Notes under the pieces: model-generated
Database searches by the model: none
Told to the model about the DNA's origin: nothing
The model's input: only the letters and a program-made list of their open reading frames with translations
Source: Microbacterium schleiferi
GTDB lineage: Bacteria > Actinomycetota > Actinomycetes > Actinomycetales > Microbacteriaceae
Direction: 5' to 3'
Assembly: GCF_015565955.1 (NCBI RefSeq)
Contig: NZ_CP064760.1
Span: 1,736,001 to 1,800,000, forward strand
Length of the DNA: 64,000 bases
Part shown: piece by piece, positions 60,631 to 64,000 of the stretch
Numbering within the stretch: the first letter of the stretch is position 1
Layout of the letters: each line of letters opens with the position of its first letter
Position numbers and translations under genes: made by a program

Positions 60631-60851
60631 CGCGGGAGAATGCCGATGTGAGCACCGGCGGTAGCATCCGCGCGCGCGGTGGCGTGCTGATGCCGCGCGG
60701 CCTCCCTGATTGGACGAGTCAGCGCCCGGCGACGCGCCAGCGCGTCGATGTGGCGCTCGAGCGTGCGCAAGAGCGTCAGCGCCATGTGCTCGATCGGGCT
60801 CGGCTGCGGCTGGTCGCAGCGAGCGGATGCGAACGACCTCACGGTTGTCAT
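60627..60851 (-). CDS. Small basic hypothetical protein in the ArsR-MFS operon
   Basis: 74 aa, Arg/His/Ala-rich: [18 protein letters not shown] at the N-terminus, [20 protein letters not shown] in the middle. It overlaps both neighbours by four bases (ATGA at each junction), strong evidence that it is translated. No membrane segment and no known domain. Confidence 0.7.
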   Translation of the reverse strand: MTTVRSFASARCDQPQPSPIEHMALTLLRTLERHIDALARRRALTRPIREAARHQHATARADATAGAHIGILPR

Positions 60852-61483
60852 GACGATCTCCGGTCTGTCAACGGGAAGACGTCGGTGCGCACCGTGAAGG
60901 GGCGAACGCCGTCGCCTTCCTGTTCGCGGTAACGGGCTACGTAGTCGTCGATCACCGCCTCCAGGTCGTGCACGAGTTGCTCGAACTGGGTATCCGTCAT
61001 GCGTACGGTCGCGGTGCTGAGCATCGCGGTCCACTCATCCGGGTCCTTGCGCAAGTTGTCGGCAATGAAGTCCTCGAGCTGGCGGTTGCGGCGGCGATAG
61101 AACTCACTGATGACCACCTGGCTGGCGGCACGACCCGCCGGGGTCTTGACCGCGGTGGGACTGGTCATCGAAACAGCGCCCGTGGGCCTCTCCCACCAGC
61201 GCTCGCGCGCGGTTCCGCGATCGGGGACCTCACGAATCAGGTCGTGCTTCGCGAGCGCACGGAGGTGATAGCTGGTCGCGCCCGATGACTCACCCAGTTG
61301 CTCGGCCAGCGAACTCGCCGTCTGGGGGCCGAACTGGCTCAGGATGTCGTAGATCTGCACACGCAGGGGGTGAGCCAGAGCTCGCAGAGCGCCGACATCG
61401 AGCTCGCGAGCGTCTCCGATTCTCGGTGGAGCGTCTCCGATTCTCGGCGGAGCGTCTCCGGGCGAGCGATCCTGTGCGTCCAT
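60848..61483 (-). CDS. ArsR-like winged-helix transcriptional regulator
   Basis: 211 aa. The winged helix spans residues ~28-90: [20 protein letters not shown], then [20 protein letters not shown] and the wing up to RERWWERP. The C-terminal ~100 residues are helical. No ArsR metal-binding Cys pair is seen, so the signal is unlikely to be a metal. The N-terminus carries a duplicated DAPPRIG segment encoded by a 21-bp tandem repeat. ATG 61483 is set by TACGCT six bases upstream. Probably represses this operon. Confidence 0.9.
   Translation of the reverse strand: MDAQDRSPGDAPPRIGDAPPRIGDARELDVGALRALAHPLRVQIYDILSQFGPQTASSLAEQLGESSGATSYHLRALAKHDLIREVPDRGTARERWWERPTGAVSMTSPTAVKTPAGRAASQVVISEFYRRRNRQLEDFIADNLRKDPDEWTAMLSTATVRMTDTQFEQLVHDLEAVIDDYVARYREQEGDGVRPFTVRTDVFPLTDRRSS
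61410..61460. repeat. 21-bp tandem repeat inside the ArsR-like gene
   Basis: Two copies (61410-61430 and 61431-61451) differ at one base, followed by a nine-base partial copy. In the protein this doubles DAPPRIG. The 21-base unit keeps the reading frame. Confidence 0.85.
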
Positions 61484-61489
61484 GGCACG

Positions 61490-61495
61490 AGCGTA
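61490..61495 (-). promoter_or_regulatory. -10 box of the ArsR-MFS operon (leaderless)
   Basis: TACGCT followed by CGTGCC and then ATG 61483. Confidence 0.5.
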
Positions 61496-61499
61496 CAAC

Positions 61500-61546
61500 T
61501 GCAAAGGTCTCTTTGCAACATAGACTTTGCAAACTTTTCCTTGCAT
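61500..61546. promoter_or_regulatory. Repeated TTGCAA boxes, probable ArsR operator
   Basis: CTTTGCAA recurs at 61511 and 61525, and CTTGCAT starts at 61540, a period of about 14-15 bases. The first is part of a perfect hairpin TGCAAAG-GTCT-CTTTGCA (61500-61517); the second is the palindrome TTTGCAAA (61526-61533). They lie between the two divergent -10 boxes and could regulate both. Confidence 0.7.
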
Positions 61547-61562
61547 GCGAGTCGCGAAGAGA

Positions 61563-61568
61563 TAGGTT
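61563..61568 (+). promoter_or_regulatory. -10 box of the M3 peptidase gene (leaderless)
   Basis: TAGGTT followed by GAATCC and then ATG 61575. TTGCAT at 61541-61546, 16 bases upstream, can serve as -35. Confidence 0.55.
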
Positions 61569-61574
61569 GAATCC

Positions 61575-63634
61575 ATGACCGATGCCGATACGTCGAATCC
61601 TCTTCTCGCGACGAGCACGCTCCCCTACCGGCTTCCCGACTACCGCGTCATCCGACCGGAGCATTACCTGCCCGCGTTCGAAGAGGCCTTCGCCCAGCAC
61701 CGCCGACAGATCGAGGCCATCACAAGCGTGACCGCGGCTCCGACCTTCGAGAACACGATGGTGCCGCTGGAACAGAGTGGGGAACTGCTCCACGACGTCG
61801 CTTCGGCCTTCTACACCGTCTCGTCCGCGGACGCGACCGAAGACATCCAAGAGATCGAGGAGACGCTCGCCCCGTTGATGGCGGCCCACACGGATGCGGT
61901 GCAGCTGGACGCCGCTCTGTACCGACGCATCACGTCTTTGCACGACGAGCTCGACGACCTGGAGCTCCCCCGGAGGACCGCTACCTCGTCGAGCGCCACT
62001 ACCGCGAGATGACGCAAGCGGGCGCTGGCCTCGACGCTACGCAGAAAGCCCGGCTCTCGGAGATCAACGCTCGCCTCTCGACGCTCACGACGACCTTCGA
62101 GAAGAACCTCCTGAACGATACGAACGACCTCGCTGTCGTGTTCCATGACGTCGCCGACCTCGACGGCCTCGCCGAAGGTGAGATCTCCGCGGCGGCGCGC
62201 GCCGCAGCCGATCGTGGCATCCAGAACGCCTGGCTCGTTTCTCTGACCCTCTTCACCGGGCACCCCTATCTGGGATCCCTCCGCAACCGCCGCTCACGCC
62301 AGCGCATCATGGCTGCGTCCCAAGCTCGGGGCACTCGTGACAACGAGAACGACAACCGCGCGGTGCTGCTGGAGATCGTGCGCCTGCGGGCCGAACGCGC
62401 CGAGCTTCTGGGGTTCGCCTCGCATGCGGCCTCCGTCACAGCCGACGAGACAGCGGGCAGTCCGGATGCCGTCCGCGACCTGCTCTTCCGCCTTGCCGCT
62501 CCGGCGGCTCGTAACGCCAGGGCTGAGCAAGCAGCTCTCCAGGCAATGGCTGATGCCGAACCCGAGCCGTTCACGATCGCAGCGCATGACTGGGCCTACC
62601 TCACGGAGAAGGTTCGCTCAGCCGAGTACGACATCGACGCTGCCGCCCTGCGTCCGTGGTTCGAGGCCGAACGGGTGCTCAGCGACGGCGTCTTCCGCGC
62701 CGCGACGCAGCTGTACGGCATCACGTTCACCGAGCGTCCCGACCTGCCCGGCTACCACCCCGACGTTCGGGTCTTCGAGGTGTTCAACGCGGATGGTTCG
62801 GCACTCGGGCTCTACCTGCTCGACCTGTACACGCGTGACACGAAGCGCGGCGGCGCGTGGATGAACTCCATCGTGTCGCAGTCACGCGTGCGCGGCACGG
62901 CACCGGTTGTCGTCAACAACCTCAACGTCGTCAAACCTGAGCCGGGCACGCCGACGCTGCTCACCCTCGATGAAGTCACGACCTTCTTCCACGAGTTCGG
63001 CCACGCGCTGCACGGGCTGTTCGCGACGGTGACCTATCCGCACTTCGCCGGCACCAACGTCTTCCGGGACTTCGTGGAGTTCCCCAGCCAGGTCAACGAG
63101 ATGTGGATCTTCTGGCCCGAGATCCTCGCGGCCTACGCCCGACACATCGACACCGATGAGCCCCTCCCCACGCACCTCGTGGAGCGACTGAACGCCTCGG
63201 AGAGCTTCAACCAGGGGTTTGCGACGAGCGAGTACCTGGCGGCGGCGTGGCTCGATCAGGCCTGGCACTCGCTGTCGGCCGCCGACGCGGCACACGATAT
63301 CGATGTAGCTGCGTTTGAGGCATCCGCGCTCGCCGAGATCGGGCTCGACAACCCGGCGGTCCCCACACGCTACTCATCCACGTACTTCGCCCACATCTTC
63401 TCGGGCGGCTACAGCGCGGGCTACTACTCCTACATCTGGAGCGAAGTCCTGGATGCCGACACCGTCGAGTGGTTCCGCGAGAACGGTGGCCTCACGCGCG
63501 CGAACGGCGACCGGTTCCGTGAGCGCCTCCTCGGGGTCGGAGGATCGAAGGACCCACTCGATGCCTACCGGGACTTCCGCGGGCGAGAGGCCGATATCGC
63601 CCCGCTGCTCCGGCGTCGGGGGCTCGAGGACTGA
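61575..63634 (+). CDS. M3-family metallopeptidase (Dcp/OpdA-like), frame broken near residue 131
   Basis: Zinc peptidase of the thimet oligopeptidase group, probably a cytoplasmic peptidyl-dipeptidase; 686 aa when repaired. The zinc motif is FFHEFGHALHGLF near residue 475. The first 130 codons are in one frame; at five C (61967-61971) the frame is lost. A sixth C gives LELPPEDRYLVERHYREMT and joins the remainder, which ends at 63634. Same error type as the other broken genes. Confidence 0.93.
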
Positions 63635-63658
63635 CTCTCACACGACCGCGCTCAGCCC

Positions 63659-64000
63659 CTACGCGGGGGTAACGAGGAACCGAAGCCGCGCGAACTGTCC
63701 AACCTGGCGAGCCTCGACGAGGCGAAGTCGGTCCGACTCGACGCGACGCGGAAACACGGGAGCACCGCTGGTCAACGCGACCGGAGCGATCGAGATGGCG
63801 ACCTCGTCGAGAGCTCCGGCGTCGAAGAACTGGGCGGCGAGCTCGCCCCCGCCCACGATCCAGACGTCTGACTCCCCCGCTGCCTCGAGGATGTCGGGCA
63901 GCACCCCCGACACGGGACCCGATACGAAGGTCACGTCCGCGCCCTCCGGAACCGGGAGCGTGCGTGATGTGAAAACGAATGTTCGGCGGGAGCCGAACAG
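63659..64000 (-). CDS. RibD C-terminal / DHFR-like reductase (N-terminus beyond the window)
   Basis: 114 codons open to the right edge. DVWIVGGGELAAQFFDAGALDE is the NADPH-binding motif of the RibD/dihydrofolate reductase-like family, and LFGSRRTFVFTSRTLP upstream fits the same fold. The missing N-terminus holds the rest of the substrate site. Probably a stand-alone RibD_C protein rather than a true folate reductase. Confidence 0.85.
   Translation of the reverse strand: MFGSRRTFVFTSRTLPVPEGADVTFVSGPVSGVLPDILEAAGESDVWIVGGGELAAQFFDAGALDEVAISIAPVALTSGAPVFPRRVESDRLRLVEARQVGQFARLRFLVTPA

Overview
This is a high-GC actinobacterial chromosome segment, most likely from Microbacteriaceae and Microbacterium-like. 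The evidence is the protein content, heavy use of GTG starts, and several linked gene sets typical of that group: rplU-rpmA-obgE-proB-proA, hrcA-dnaJ-rsmE-HIT-phoH-ybeY-CNNM-era, comEA-comEC-holA with leuS nearby, and ileS-folC-DUF4233-ndk. Nearly everything is chromosomal housekeeping. I see no phage, insertion sequence, CRISPR array or plasmid function.

Layout. 1-6.6 kb: dgt (cut by the left edge) and dusB, a glutathione peroxidase, glutamate decarboxylase, uppS-recO and a TRIC-type channel. 6.7-9.2 kb: leuA with an attenuator-like leader, then a small lipoprotein. 9.3-20.2 kb, minus strand: lepA, DUF1990, hemW, then the HrcA/CIRCE-controlled hrcA-dnaJ and the downstream chain to era. 20.3-29.6 kb: a hydrolase, rpsT, holA-comEC-comEA, leuS and pabB. 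29.6-34.7 kb: DedA, an App1-like phosphatase, YedK, and the divergent wall-turnover pair nagZ / M15 carboxypeptidase. 34.7-36.9 kb: a small accessory-looking block (DUF6069 membrane protein, TetR, a predicted DddL-type DMSP lyase) next to tRNA-Ala(GGC). 36.9-43.6 kb, minus strand: rsfS, a membrane protein, nadD, proA, proB, obgE, rpmA, rplU. 43.8-48 kb: DUF4031, RNase E/G, VKOR. 48-53.5 kb: the ileS-folC-DUF4233-ndk operon under a T-box. 53.5-64 kb: a pentapeptide-like protein, ABC-F ATPase, GNAT, valS, an ArsR-small protein-MFS operon, an M3 peptidase and a RibD/DHFR-like protein cut by the right edge.

Three patterns matter most. (1) Nine reading frames, including indispensable ileS and obgE, are each broken by what looks like one missing base in a run of C or G; adding one base restores a family-typical protein every time. 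This points to homopolymer errors in the assembly, not gene decay. (2) More than twenty genes have a TANNNT-like -10 box ending six or seven bases before the start codon, which predicts leaderless mRNAs and fixes many start sites. (3) leuA is preceded by a 15-codon leader peptide with three consecutive CTT Leu codons. Those codons are complementary to the leuA ribosome-binding region, which suggests translational attenuation; the leader itself appears to be leaderless. The ileS T-box, the hrcA CIRCE element, a 45-bp TetR operator and repeated boxes at the ArsR promoter are also readable.
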